Shown: positions 10,601-19,096 of the stretch, piece by piece
Layout: each line of letters opens with the position of its first letter
Position numbering within the stretch: the first letter of the stretch is position 1
DNA from: Stentor roeselii
Lineage: Eukaryota > Ciliophora > Heterotrichea > Heterotrichida > Stentoridae
DNA length: 20,705 nucleotides
Direction of reading: 5' to 3'
Assembly (NCBI GenBank): GCA_006503475.1
Contig: RSEH01000421.1
Span: 1 to 20,705 of the forward strand
Notes under the pieces: generated by a model
Told to the model about the DNA's origin: nothing
Seen by the model: the letters and a program-made list of their open reading frames with translations, nothing else
Database searches by the model: none
Position numbers and translations under genes: made by a program

Positions 10601-10737
10601 TTATAGATAAGCAAGAATTGTTTCAAACTATAAAAAATAATAATAATTATATCGATATATTTATGTCACTTTCAAGGATCTATGAAAATAAAACTTTATC
10701 AATAAATCAAATACTGCTTTTAGAAAAATACTTATAA
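7693..10737 (+). CDS. N-terminal part of giant DUF6606/DUF3638 family protein
   Basis: 1014 residues, all in one frame, starting at the first ATG. The order of conserved blocks matches my memory of the N-terminal third of fungal DUF6606-DUF3638-DUF3645 proteins: YFPRKL near residue 28; PFRRSGMWFSAK (241-252), like the family P-x-RR-S-x-W; FESWVQ and SRMILTVFKM; a Cys/His cluster (C600, C601, H613, C617, C620) that could bind zinc, followed by FELIIPLS-RDT; then GLWRKSKNL, QNTCPKGM, FALFRAGVNLKL and SLWEGGPLHQ. These lead into the helicase-like part, which is in the next frame. Known members are single proteins of about 3,000 residues, so this frame is probably half of one gene. Biochemical function is not established; automatic 'ubiquitinyl hydrolase' labels are unproven. 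An A16 run (9510-9525) encodes part of a Lys stretch and is in frame. Confidence 0.85.
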   Translation: MEIRMLFSELDLKKEQLETLFYSIYFPRKLIKVLVEPYKDENLYILLMIESLINVKKLDKYNELDLYEILKDFETWHQIQNSEFIDKNLLFNKIRLLPPNNQIFLYLRGQNCSITIKNQVDKKDKILISVFQPSAFNNEFMSKTSELCNLYPFACFKLSDNKLFFSKTFSENIACLANSSNEFSKSKSIIQGSITEEIDSNSPVLIYEWLLPLCCSDQIQECVQVLKKYRDQVVSCLKDIPFRRSGMWFSAKAFMNIVLVEKFGKEKGKELFKLVMIHSHIILARKIKTGIEKNYEIIQKLAKRVAKLIKVKLYYPDLIKKTEEGVFEFIRIKRMFMDNYYDRIVSKSRYENCDLNVSLFDWDQRIHDFTNLKKEIFSKKKLNESSIDSTINRTLLIRIPLNSPIPSPNIFSQIKENSFILRDFESWVQNSLDKITRYDKKTPNKLIFDLIVPYVDAVKNRYSGDPLCYSRMILTVFKMVSIIDYLAVQEYPCLLEYKLGIKPDLLNHLLLPRKSDIQYAQRLYKYFEDRNKVEEPDLLEPIKNHPYLFTDRFCESFQQHADLKQTIEELEELNIQNKLDELKKMVEYYNSLIFEITTTCCEYKGTKKKKKYHKDNCKRCAIQQKANNLNVTIYEKILPESEREKNFVIFELIIPLSISILRDTIYTFRTEILLDVNNGVGIKGLWRKSKNLIQFCNSNNLKITLGSTLESFLNSNYTRLYIKDYREGKYYIKPNNFNLNFSTDTKTLDLKPTKENFQFLSFKIEEKYQSLQWILTEPSYTENMAISNQNTCPKGMTKKEYMKFALFRAGVNLKLYNLLDAVESKILNLHNISVFYLISQSLWEGGPLHQVEGEIFQHPKAHELIKSGKFLDQLYSSLTEIINTCSYNWNQHIILFNTVIICLRVISITLSISQSQKYIKILEELRKINISWQDKIENILSKAETVLEDERINLKGQLLEICCLYVISYFIDKQELFQTIKNNNNYIDIFMSLSRIYENKTLSINQILLLEKYL

Positions 10738-10754
10738 ATTGGGTTGATTTTACC
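10692..10754 (+). other. Frame junction splitting the giant gene
   Basis: The upstream frame ends in TAA at 10735-10737. The downstream frame is already open from 10692 and reads INWVDFTMNEMENYL through the later ATG. One missing base anywhere in 10692-10737 would account for the split. No 14- or 17-base GT-AG intron fits, since the only GT here (10743) has no suitable AG, and 15/16-base heterotrich introns would give the wrong phase. No canonical X-XXY-YYZ slippery heptamer is present in the upstream phase. Confidence 0.7.
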
Positions 10755-13700
10755 ATGAATGAAATGGAAAACTATTTAGTCAATCAATTAAAAAATCAAC
10801 CTAATATTTTATCTGAATTTCTAAACAGAAAATGGCCTGATTTTAAAAATTTAAAAATTGATACATTTCAATACAACCCCGAAAATATTTCCTTTATCAG
10901 CAAAGCCACTTCAGTTTCAAATGTTTCAATAAATATACTAATAGGTTTAGATGGAGCATTCCTCATAAATAATCAACCATTTTCAAAGCTTCCTAATTAT
11001 ATATCAAGCCATAAACTTTTTAAAAGACTTTTCAATAATTTAGAGTTCGAAACTTTACCTTCATGCTCCGGTTCTAATTCATTCACAACAAAATGGATAA
11101 AAATTAATGAAACCGAAAAATTAAGTTATAATTTTATATTATCATCAAACTTACTCCTAATTAAGGAACAGTACTCTAAAGGAGAAAAAATAAAAGAACT
11201 CGAACTCATTCCGCATTATTTCTTTAAAGGTTTAGTTCCAAAAGCCTTAGAGCAGGACTGCAGCCATTGGCTCAATAGAACTAAAAACCGAATATATTTT
11301 AGATCTAAAAGCATTAAAATCTCTAACTTTTCAAAAAGAAAATCCTTTGAATTAGATCTTTCTTCCAATACAATCCAAGAAAAAAACTCAACCAGATTCT
11401 TAGTGTCTATTAATAGTCAATCATTCAATGAATTTTACAGAAAAGTTGGAATCCGGATGGACATAGCAGAAAACATTCATATTTTCGTTGAAGAATCAGA
11501 AAAGTTTACTTTTGAGTTTCCGAGATATGGACTAAATTTCGAGCTTTTTCAAAATAGTAAGGAAATTTTCTCTAAAGAATTTAGAGGACTTCAAGTTTCA
11601 GAGGATCAATCTCTGGGAACTTTGATTGGTCTTGAGCAGGGACTGGTTTTGTTACAAACAAATAGCCTTCTTGAATATGACAAGAAGAAACTAATTGTAC
11701 CTCATGCATCTGTACAGATTTCTTCAGGTAACTCTCATCAAGTATTAAAAATTTCAACAAACTCATTAAAAACTCCTCCTTTTTTCATATATGAAATTGA
11801 TGAAAGGATAAAAATTCTAAGAGCAGGGGAATCTATATCAGCATGGCTATATCTTGCAAACCTCCATGCAAAGACATCAAGTATCATGCCAGATCCTTTC
11901 TTAAAAACTACTGGAACTGCTAGAGCTTTACAAATTCTGCAAAGTCCTTGCACTTTTTCTTGTGCTCCTCTTGAAGAAGAATCTTTTGACATCTTAGAAG
12001 AAATTTCAAATCTGAGTCCTAAAAGAGATTATGCTCCTTCTGATTCAAAGTTAGTTGAAACAATTTATTGGCCAAGCAATATTAGTAGTTTTGCTGCTCA
12101 TGATACTTTCATTTATTTATGCAAAAAAATAGTTGATAATAGCAATCGTTTAGAGTTTTTGCATGAGAAACAAATGTTGAAAGGTATAAATATTAATGAT
12201 AATGCAAAAAATTTGTATGTTAAAGCTTATTTAAGATTGGTGCCTACTGAATTGAAGCTCTCTACTTTTTATGAAAATTCTTTGAATTTTAGGGGATCTG
12301 ATATAAATTCACTTTGTGGATTCGGTTTAGAAATAAACTGGAATAAAAATTCTGTTTTGAGAGTTAGAAAGGTACTTAAATCTATAAAACCACCAAAAGA
12401 ATATAGACTTTCATCAGACTTCTATTTTTTGCGAACACTTGATGGAAATTTCAACGGAAAAGTTTGCAAAAAAAATATAAATAATTGGATTATTATTTAT
12501 CATAATTTCCTTGATTATTGGATTTATTTTTACAATTATTGCTTAAGGATAAAAAAGAAAGATAAAAAAATTCAACTAAAATTTGGGTTTTCTCTTCTTG
12601 CATTTGCTAAATCAGATATCAATTCCTTATTAGTCTTGGCTACAGTTATGTCAAATAAAGTTGATTTTGAAGAAACTTTACCTCCTTCATATACTGTCTA
12701 TAAAAACCTACAATTCTCTAGTTATATTCCTAGGATTGTTAATCAAATCATTGAAAAATATAGGAAGTTTGATGATGATGATCATTTATGCTCAAAAAAC
12801 AATAAAAATATCAAATCTTGTTGCAAAGCTTTTCAAGCTATCGGAAAACATTTTGAAAGTCAATGGCCTACTCAAAAACCTTCAGGTTTCAATAATTCTT
12901 ACTTTAAAGTTTTTTCGGCTGCTGAGGAAATTGCAGAACATTTTAAATCCTGGTTAAAAAATAAAGAATTGTTTGAATTTTTTGATAAAGTGATGCTAAT
13001 TTCTCAAAAACTACCTGAAGTTCCTCTAGATTTTAAAGGTTTTTACTTGTACCCAGTAAATTATTGCAATTTTAAACCATTTAAATTATTTCTAGACTTT
13101 TCAAACGAAACAAGTTTAAATGTTGAAATTTCTGACGAGGCACAAGAAATTTATCAAACTGGCAGAGTCACTACAGAGAGTCTCACATTTTATCGAGGAA
13201 GGTCTTTAGTTGAAAATAAATCAAAAGTTCATCAATTCCCTTTAGAATACGAATCGAAAACAAACTTGGATATTTTCCTATTAAATGATTTAAAATCAAG
13301 TTGGCATGACCATCAAACCTTGAAGTCTACAAAGAAAGATCTAATAAAAAAAACGAATATTAAACAAAGATTGTTAAAACTTTACGAACAATACCAAAAC
13401 AAATCTTTTTCATTTATAGAAGCTTTAGAGCAGTCAATTTATTCACATAGCAAAATTCATTCGATATTAAAAAAATCTTTAATTTTTCCTAATATAACCC
13501 CAACAGAAATCCAGAAACAAATATTATTTCAAGGAAGCTCTTTTCTCTTATTAAACCACTTTTTGCTTAATATCTGTGGCGCAGTTTGTGTAATTTGGAC
13601 ACTAATCCAAAGAATCGAACGTTGTTTAAACTATTTGAACTTAGGTGAGTCCCAAAGCCTTGCCTTATCAAAAGAGTTAGAAAATGTTCCTTATTCAAAT

Positions 13701-16700
13701 TGGTCTCCAAATGAAAATCCTTCCTGGGTCGTTCTTCAAATTGAACTTGACATGATGATAAGGCCAGTCCAAGTAGAAGTCGCAGAGGCGATGATGTTTC
13801 CAACTGATAATAAAAGTTTTGTCACTCAGTTGAATATGGGAGAAGGAAAAACTTCTTTAATTCTGCCAATGCTTGCATTGAAGCTTGCAGATGGTAAAAA
13901 TTTACTGAGAATAACTGTCATGAAGTCACTTTTCAATATGAATAAAAAAGATTTAATACAGAAAATGGGAGGAGTTCTAAATAGAAGAGTTTATTTTGTC
14001 CCTTGTGATAGAGAAAAGAATTTTTGTTTAACAAATATCAGAAGTATTAAACAAATTTTTGAGGAATGTCTTGAAAATAAAGGAATTTTAATTACTCTTC
14101 CTGAATACCGCCTTTCATTCATGATAAAAGGAATAGAATTATGCAGTTCACGCGAAATCGATTTAGCTAAACAAATGATAGAAATAGAGAAGTGGTTAAA
14201 AGAAAACTCGCGAGATATTTTAGATGAATCTGATGAAATTCTCAGTCCAAAATACCAGCTTATCTACACAATGGGAAAACAGTCTCAAGTATCCTGTGGG
14301 ACACTCAGATGGCAAATCGCTCAGACAGTCCTCGAGTTAGGTCGAAGTCACTTCTCTTCCCTCAAAGAAAAATACGGTGACACAATAATTTCACTTGAAT
14401 TTCCTAAAGACCTTTTAGCCTATCCTCACTTCAGACTATTAAAAAAAGATGCTTACAAAGAACTATGTCAAAAAATTTGCTTAGATATCCTGAAAGGCAA
14501 AGCAAAACAAATTAAGTTCCTCCAACTGACCTCATCAGAAGAAGAAGTGGTTTCAGACTACATCTTAAATAATCAAATCTCTACCTCGATGCGTAAAAAG
14601 CTGGAAACAATCATCTCGAAAGACAGCGAAAGATACAAAATAATCACAATCCTCAGAGGAATGTTCACTTATGACATTCTATTCAACTCTCTTTCAAAAA
14701 GATGGAGGGTTAATTATGGAGTAAACTTAAAATCAAGGTTTTTAATGCAAGCTGTTCCTTTTCGTGCAAAAGATGTTCCAGCAGATCGATCACAATTTGC
14801 ACATCCGGATATTGTCTTTCTTTTAACACAACTGAGTTACTTCTACAGTGGTCTTGATGAAAAACAAATGGAAGAGGTTTTCAAAAGACTTCAACAAGAA
14901 AACGACCCTGATTTTGAATATGACAACTGGATTTCCACGATACCTGAACAAGTCAAAGTGCATGAGTCAGTCAGGACTTTTAAAGGAGTTAATTTGTCAG
15001 ATATTTACCAAAAAACACAGATTTTGTACCCATTACTAAAAATGCACACTTCAGTTATTAACTACTGGTTAAACTCCTTTCTATACCCGAAAGAAGCCAT
15101 CGAATTCACTGGAAGACTCAGCTCATCACCCTGGGACCTCTGTCCTGAACAGGGATTAACAACAGGCTTCAGCGGCACAAACGATTCTCGACTTTTGCTT
15201 CCTCTTAATATCGATTTTTTCACTATTCCTAAACTTTCAGGAACTAATGGAAGCATAATTGAAAATTTAGTGCTTCCTGAAAATAATGAATATTTTCCTT
15301 TGGAAACTGGAATTAGTAGTAGAGAAATTTTGGAAATTGTTGCAAAAAAGGATAAAAATTTAAGACTTTTACTTGACCCTGGAGCGCTGATGTTAGAATT
15401 AGAAAATATTGAAATTGTTCAGGAGTGGCTTAAAATAAGGACTGATCTTGAAGCTGGAGTTTTTTTTGATAAAAATAATGACTTAAAAGTTGTTGATCGA
15501 AAGGGAACAGTTGCTGATTTTGAGGTTTCTCCTTATAAAAATAATCTTGTTTCTTGTGTTATTTACTTGGATGACTCGCATACCAGAGGAACTGACCTGA
15601 AATTTCCAAAGGACACTATTGGAGCTGTCACTTTAGGAAAAGGACTCACAAAAGATAAACTCATGCAAGCTTGTATGAGAATGAGAATGCTTGGAAATGG
15701 CCATCGTGTCTGTTTTTTTGCTTGTCATGAAGTTCATTGTGTCATTGAGCAAAAGAACCATGTCGGGTCTAAAGCAGTCTTAGAGTGGGCCATTGAAAAT
15801 ACTAGAGATATGATTGCAGAACAATTCATTTATTGGGCCATTCAAGGTATTGGGTACTCTCGAAGGCTTCAGGTTTATAATCAGTTCTTACAAGATAAAG
15901 ATTTTCTTAAGTTCTCAGATTTATATGAAGATAAAGAGGTTTGTGATATCATTTCTATTTATTCACCTGATAGAAGTTTGAGACCGGTTTCTGAAGTAAT
16001 CAGTGGAATCATTAATCAGATTTCTGAATTTTGTGTTATTGAAACAGGGAATTTAACGATTTTTAATGAATTTACAGATTTTATATATGAGAAAATTTCT
16101 GAATTTGTAGGACAGGATTTGGTTTTTTCTCATTCGCTTGATGATGAGCAGGAAATAGAAATAGAAATTGAAAGTCAAAAGGAAGAAGAAAGAGAAGTTC
16201 ATGCTCCAAGATCAGCCATTCCTTTGAATCATAAAATTTCTGATGATCTTATTTATTTTATTAACACTGGAGAAATTAGGCAGGGTTCTACAAGTTTTCT
16301 TCCTATTTCGAAAGGATTGGCTGATTCTTCATTGTGTAAAATATTTCAGCCGAAGGCTTGGAGTTCAAGGATTTTATTAACAACTGATTTTATCAGTACT
16401 GTGCAAAAAAATTTATATGAAGAAGATTACCTCAGACCTCCAAGATGGCTTTGTTACAATCGAAAAGTCATTAATTCAAAACTCATCTTGATTAGTGCAT
16501 ATGAGGCTGATTGCATAATCAACCTTTTCACAGAAGAAAATACAGTTCTGGCTATGTTATTACCAAGAGCCCGTAGAGATCAAATAATTTTTTTTACCCA
16601 ATTCAATTTCAGAATTCCTCAAGACCTTTTACAGCAATTAGCAGTATTTTCTGGTTCAATGTTTTTAGAAAAGTGCGAAATTAATGATTTTTTAATGTTT

Positions 16701-16949
16701 ATTGGATATTGTCCAAGCCCAAGATCAGATAAAGAAAATTATTTTTTTGAATTAGGGCTGATTAAACACTCTGGATATATTGAATATCATAATAGAGATA
16801 TTGTACCAGGTTATAAAGTATGCTTATTTTTTGAAAATCCTGAAGAACTCATATTTAAACTTTTAGAACTTCGTAATTATGGAATGGTGAGTAAGTTTGC
16901 CCATTACTTCGAAATATTTCACAGTGGGAGAAGGCCTTTAGATAGATAA
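10755..16949 (+). CDS. Giant SecA-like P-loop helicase/ATPase (DUF3638-DUF3645)
   Basis: 2064 residues. The N-terminal block has GLDGAFLINNQPFSKLP, then ELELIPHYFF and HWLNRTKNRIYFRSK, as expected just before DUF3638. Walker A is NMGEGKTS (K1032, T1033), resembling SecA TGEGKT. Motif II is LDESDEIL (D1157-E1161). DUF3645 shows QAVPFRAKDVPADRSQFAHP (from about 1332). The second helicase domain has GFSGTND (1471-1477), HTRGTDLKFP (R1611-D1614, like SecA GRGTD) and QACMRMRMLG (1638-1647, motif VI arginines). An acidic linker (about 1796-1816) precedes the conserved C-terminus with SSL, DYLRPPRW and GRRPLDR. All motor motifs are intact, so the ATPase is probably active; substrate and pathway are unknown. 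The ATG is 17 bases after the upstream stop, but this frame is open back to 10692, overlapping the first frame, which fits one interrupted gene. Alternative: a separate cistron. Confidence 0.88.
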   Translation: MNEMENYLVNQLKNQPNILSEFLNRKWPDFKNLKIDTFQYNPENISFISKATSVSNVSINILIGLDGAFLINNQPFSKLPNYISSHKLFKRLFNNLEFETLPSCSGSNSFTTKWIKINETEKLSYNFILSSNLLLIKEQYSKGEKIKELELIPHYFFKGLVPKALEQDCSHWLNRTKNRIYFRSKSIKISNFSKRKSFELDLSSNTIQEKNSTRFLVSINSQSFNEFYRKVGIRMDIAENIHIFVEESEKFTFEFPRYGLNFELFQNSKEIFSKEFRGLQVSEDQSLGTLIGLEQGLVLLQTNSLLEYDKKKLIVPHASVQISSGNSHQVLKISTNSLKTPPFFIYEIDERIKILRAGESISAWLYLANLHAKTSSIMPDPFLKTTGTARALQILQSPCTFSCAPLEEESFDILEEISNLSPKRDYAPSDSKLVETIYWPSNISSFAAHDTFIYLCKKIVDNSNRLEFLHEKQMLKGININDNAKNLYVKAYLRLVPTELKLSTFYENSLNFRGSDINSLCGFGLEINWNKNSVLRVRKVLKSIKPPKEYRLSSDFYFLRTLDGNFNGKVCKKNINNWIIIYHNFLDYWIYFYNYCLRIKKKDKKIQLKFGFSLLAFAKSDINSLLVLATVMSNKVDFEETLPPSYTVYKNLQFSSYIPRIVNQIIEKYRKFDDDDHLCSKNNKNIKSCCKAFQAIGKHFESQWPTQKPSGFNNSYFKVFSAAEEIAEHFKSWLKNKELFEFFDKVMLISQKLPEVPLDFKGFYLYPVNYCNFKPFKLFLDFSNETSLNVEISDEAQEIYQTGRVTTESLTFYRGRSLVENKSKVHQFPLEYESKTNLDIFLLNDLKSSWHDHQTLKSTKKDLIKKTNIKQRLLKLYEQYQNKSFSFIEALEQSIYSHSKIHSILKKSLIFPNITPTEIQKQILFQGSSFLLLNHFLLNICGAVCVIWTLIQRIERCLNYLNLGESQSLALSKELENVPYSNWSPNENPSWVVLQIELDMMIRPVQVEVAEAMMFPTDNKSFVTQLNMGEGKTSLILPMLALKLADGKNLLRITVMKSLFNMNKKDLIQKMGGVLNRRVYFVPCDREKNFCLTNIRSIKQIFEECLENKGILITLPEYRLSFMIKGIELCSSREIDLAKQMIEIEKWLKENSRDILDESDEILSPKYQLIYTMGKQSQVSCGTLRWQIAQTVLELGRSHFSSLKEKYGDTIISLEFPKDLLAYPHFRLLKKDAYKELCQKICLDILKGKAKQIKFLQLTSSEEEVVSDYILNNQISTSMRKKLETIISKDSERYKIITILRGMFTYDILFNSLSKRWRVNYGVNLKSRFLMQAVPFRAKDVPADRSQFAHPDIVFLLTQLSYFYSGLDEKQMEEVFKRLQQENDPDFEYDNWISTIPEQVKVHESVRTFKGVNLSDIYQKTQILYPLLKMHTSVINYWLNSFLYPKEAIEFTGRLSSSPWDLCPEQGLTTGFSGTNDSRLLLPLNIDFFTIPKLSGTNGSIIENLVLPENNEYFPLETGISSREILEIVAKKDKNLRLLLDPGALMLELENIEIVQEWLKIRTDLEAGVFFDKNNDLKVVDRKGTVADFEVSPYKNNLVSCVIYLDDSHTRGTDLKFPKDTIGAVTLGKGLTKDKLMQACMRMRMLGNGHRVCFFACHEVHCVIEQKNHVGSKAVLEWAIENTRDMIAEQFIYWAIQGIGYSRRLQVYNQFLQDKDFLKFSDLYEDKEVCDIISIYSPDRSLRPVSEVISGIINQISEFCVIETGNLTIFNEFTDFIYEKISEFVGQDLVFSHSLDDEQEIEIEIESQKEEEREVHAPRSAIPLNHKISDDLIYFINTGEIRQGSTSFLPISKGLADSSLCKIFQPKAWSSRILLTTDFISTVQKNLYEEDYLRPPRWLCYNRKVINSKLILISAYEADCIINLFTEENTVLAMLLPRARRDQIIFFTQFNFRIPQDLLQQLAVFSGSMFLEKCEINDFLMFIGYCPSPRSDKENYFFELGLIKHSGYIEYHNRDIVPGYKVCLFFENPEELIFKLLELRNYGMVSKFAHYFEIFHSGRRPLDR

Positions 16950-17869
16950 ATAATTATTAAAGAATATGAAAAAGTAAATTCTGTAAATAATAACCATTAG
17001 AATGTTATGTTTGTTTCATAATCAAAACTTTTATAGTTTCTATATATATGGATCGATCCAAAACCATTTTATACTTTTTGGTTTCATTATTTTGAATTTT
17101 AATATAAGGATCAATCGATTGCTTTTGGAATATTTTAGTCATCATTAGAATGAGTATATAGTAAAAATAACTGATTTCTATTGTATTTATAAATCACCTT
17201 TAACCTGAAAATAGACACCAGCCCTGTGCAAACACTAATTTGAGTATAAATTAAATTTATAACTTAAATGATAAGTAATTAAGAATATTAGATTAACTAA
17301 ATCACAAAATCAAGAGGATTTATTTTAAATCATGTAAAACAGGAAATCTATCCTAAATGTTCTGGTTCCTTAAAACTTTGATTATTAATATAGTTATATT
17401 ATTAAGAGCGTATGCTTTTGATATTTAACAGGTTCATAAAATTTGTAATTGTAATAAATTTATTGTAACTTTCTTTTAATTATGTGAATTTTACTTTTAA
17501 ACAATAATTGACACACAAAATATATATTTCAGAAACAATACAGCATTTTAACCTGAAATTTAAGATGATTATTCAATTTTAGATTCTTTGTTAATTTTTT
17601 AAATCTAACAAAAATTTTATTATAAATTCTTGCTTTATATCATCAATTTCAAAGTAGAATAAGTGTTTTTGTATTTTATGATATTAAACAGAAATTTTCC
17701 TAATAGAGATCCCTGGTTAGATAGCTTCTAATTTCCATAACATTTTGTAGTTAATTATTTCTAATATATTTTTCTTCAGGACTATTAATAATGTATGTAA
17801 ATTAAAAAATAAATAATTTTTATAAGATTGAAAAGTCTCACTCTTAATTACTTAAAGATTTGGAGTCAA
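16950..17869. other. AT-rich intergenic region
   Basis: It lies between two converging genes and should hold both 3' ends. I find no intact gene and no tRNA-like fold. Weak minus-strand coding-like scraps occur at about 17580-17800 (NVMEIRSYLTRDLY) but are heavily interrupted. Confidence 0.5.
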
Positions 17870-18300
17870 ATTTCAAAATTATTTATCTACTTAAATATCA
17901 TAATTGAAAAATATAATTCATATAAAGTTAATTTATTCCTGTACTAAAACTCTATAAGTTTGTAATTTATATTAAATTTGGCATCATCAAGACTAAATAA
18001 CCTACGTTCTTAAATATACTGAATCTCTGTCTGTTCTTAAAGCATTCTATATTTTTCGAATTTCTATAACTTATTCTAATTTACTTCCTTTAAGTTTGGA
18101 TCAGATAGCTCTGAGAAAATTAAAAAAATGCTAATTTCAATAAATTTTAGTGTAATTTAAGTCTATTTACATGTATCTACACAGATCAATATTTAATTAA
18201 ACTTCTCCTTCATGTTTGTTTAGTAATTATGTATAGATGATTATAAGATTCATAATGCCCTTGATTTTCAAAATAAAACACACTAATTCGTTCTAAAATC
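17870..18300 (-). pseudogene. Decayed coding fragment downstream of the WD40 gene
   Basis: On the minus strand, just past the TAG that ends the WD40-associated frame, coding-like sequence continues: ILKIKGIMNLIIIYT, LLNKHEGEV and NIDLCRYM. After a frame change come SELSDPNLKEVN, KFEKYRML, EQTEIQYI and ERRLFSLDDAKFNINYKLIE. The gaps between these blocks are TAA or TAG codons, almost all where Gln would fit; two Gln in the same stretch are still CAG. It could be a lost C-terminal part of the WD40 gene or a separate dead gene. Family unknown. Confidence 0.45.
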
Positions 18301-18301
18301 A

Positions 18302-19096
18302 CTAATTATCCTTAATAACTAACCTAAATAATTTTTTTAACTCATCTAATAAAATGCCTATTTTTTGCTTAGTATCATATTCTTCTATTGAATAATATAA
18401 AAACATTAAAATCTGTAATTCATATAGCTCTTGGATATTATCACTTATATTTTGGGTTTTAGAAAAAAAGTTTAAAAGAATCGTTCTAGCTCCATCATCA
18501 AGGTACCTAATCCTAAAATTCAAATTTGCAAATTTAATAATGTATTTCGATAAATCCAAAGCTATCTCAGAGCTTTTGTGTATTTCAAATCCTTTCAGAA
18601 TATTACTAACAATTATTTGTAGTTGTTCTTCAATTTTAACTTTGCTCTGATTGTATTCGTTGTAGTATTCAAAAATAAATATAGCTACTTTTGAATCTTT
18701 AAATAGTAATTTAATATCTTCTCTTTGAATGATACACCTTGAAAGATTATCATGTAGAATATATAACAATTTGTTCCAAAAAGCTATCTTAAAAATATTC
18801 TTAATATAAACAGCTATTAGATATTTTTCGTTCCGTGTAAAGTATAAACCTATAAGTTTATTGGTATCATAACTAAGCAGAAAATCTTCTCTAGACTCAG
18901 ATTTATTCCAAACTGAAATACTGCCATTATTTTTATATTCAAAAGTAAATAATCCATTTCCCGAAGATTTTCGGCTATTAGTAATCGAATCTTTATATGG
19001 TTTCAAAGATCCTTTCAAGTTTTCGACATTAACATCAAAATTTAATTTAGAAAAATTATTCAAATTCAGATCCCTCTTTGCATTTTTATTTTCCAA
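18302..19096 (-). CDS. C-terminal part of the WD40 protein, in a second frame
   Basis: 264 codons with no ATG at its upstream edge; the frame is open from about 19105 and overlaps the end of the WD40 frame by about 40 bases. It begins ENKNAKRDLNLNNF. Two degenerate blade-like blocks follow: LFTFEYKNNGSISVWNK (about residues 49-65) and IGLYFTRNEKYLIAVY with FKIAFWNK (about 82-110). These would supply the seventh, and perhaps an eighth, propeller blade missing from the upstream frame. The last 150 residues are mostly helical (KIEEQLQIIVSNILKGF, ELYELQILMFLYYSIEEYD) and resemble no family I can name. The missing start, the overlap and the blade count argue that this is the 3' part of the neighbouring gene, displaced by one base, rather than an independent gene. 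Confidence 0.6.
   Translation of the reverse strand: MENKNAKRDLNLNNFSKLNFDVNVENLKGSLKPYKDSITNSRKSSGNGLFTFEYKNNGSISVWNKSESREDFLLSYDTNKLIGLYFTRNEKYLIAVYIKNIFKIAFWNKLLYILHDNLSRCIIQREDIKLLFKDSKVAIFIFEYYNEYNQSKVKIEEQLQIIVSNILKGFEIHKSSEIALDLSKYIIKFANLNFRIRYLDDGARTILLNFFSKTQNISDNIQELYELQILMFLYYSIEEYDTKQKIGILLDELKKLFRLVIKDN

Noticed and set aside
10692-10737. Programmed minus-one ribosomal frameshift site
   Set aside because: No X-XXY-YYZ heptamer in the upstream phase and no obvious downstream stem; a simple indel explains the split.
10735-10760. Tiny 15-16-base spliceosomal intron joining the two giant-gene frames
   Set aside because: The required phase is 14 or 17 bases, and there is no GT-AG pair at that spacing; the only GT (10743) has no nearby AG.
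13567-13803. Minus-strand 78-codon open frame inside the giant gene
   Set aside because: Antisense to the region just before Walker A in a strongly conserved gene; no independent support.
7693-16949. Deubiquitinase (ubiquitinyl hydrolase) function for the giant protein
   Set aside because: It comes from automatic labels on this family; I see no Cys-His protease motif and only ATPase/helicase signatures.
17049-17060. 12-base palindrome TGGATCGATCCA
   Set aside because: Isolated and not repeated in the window; expected by chance in 20 kb at this scale of search.
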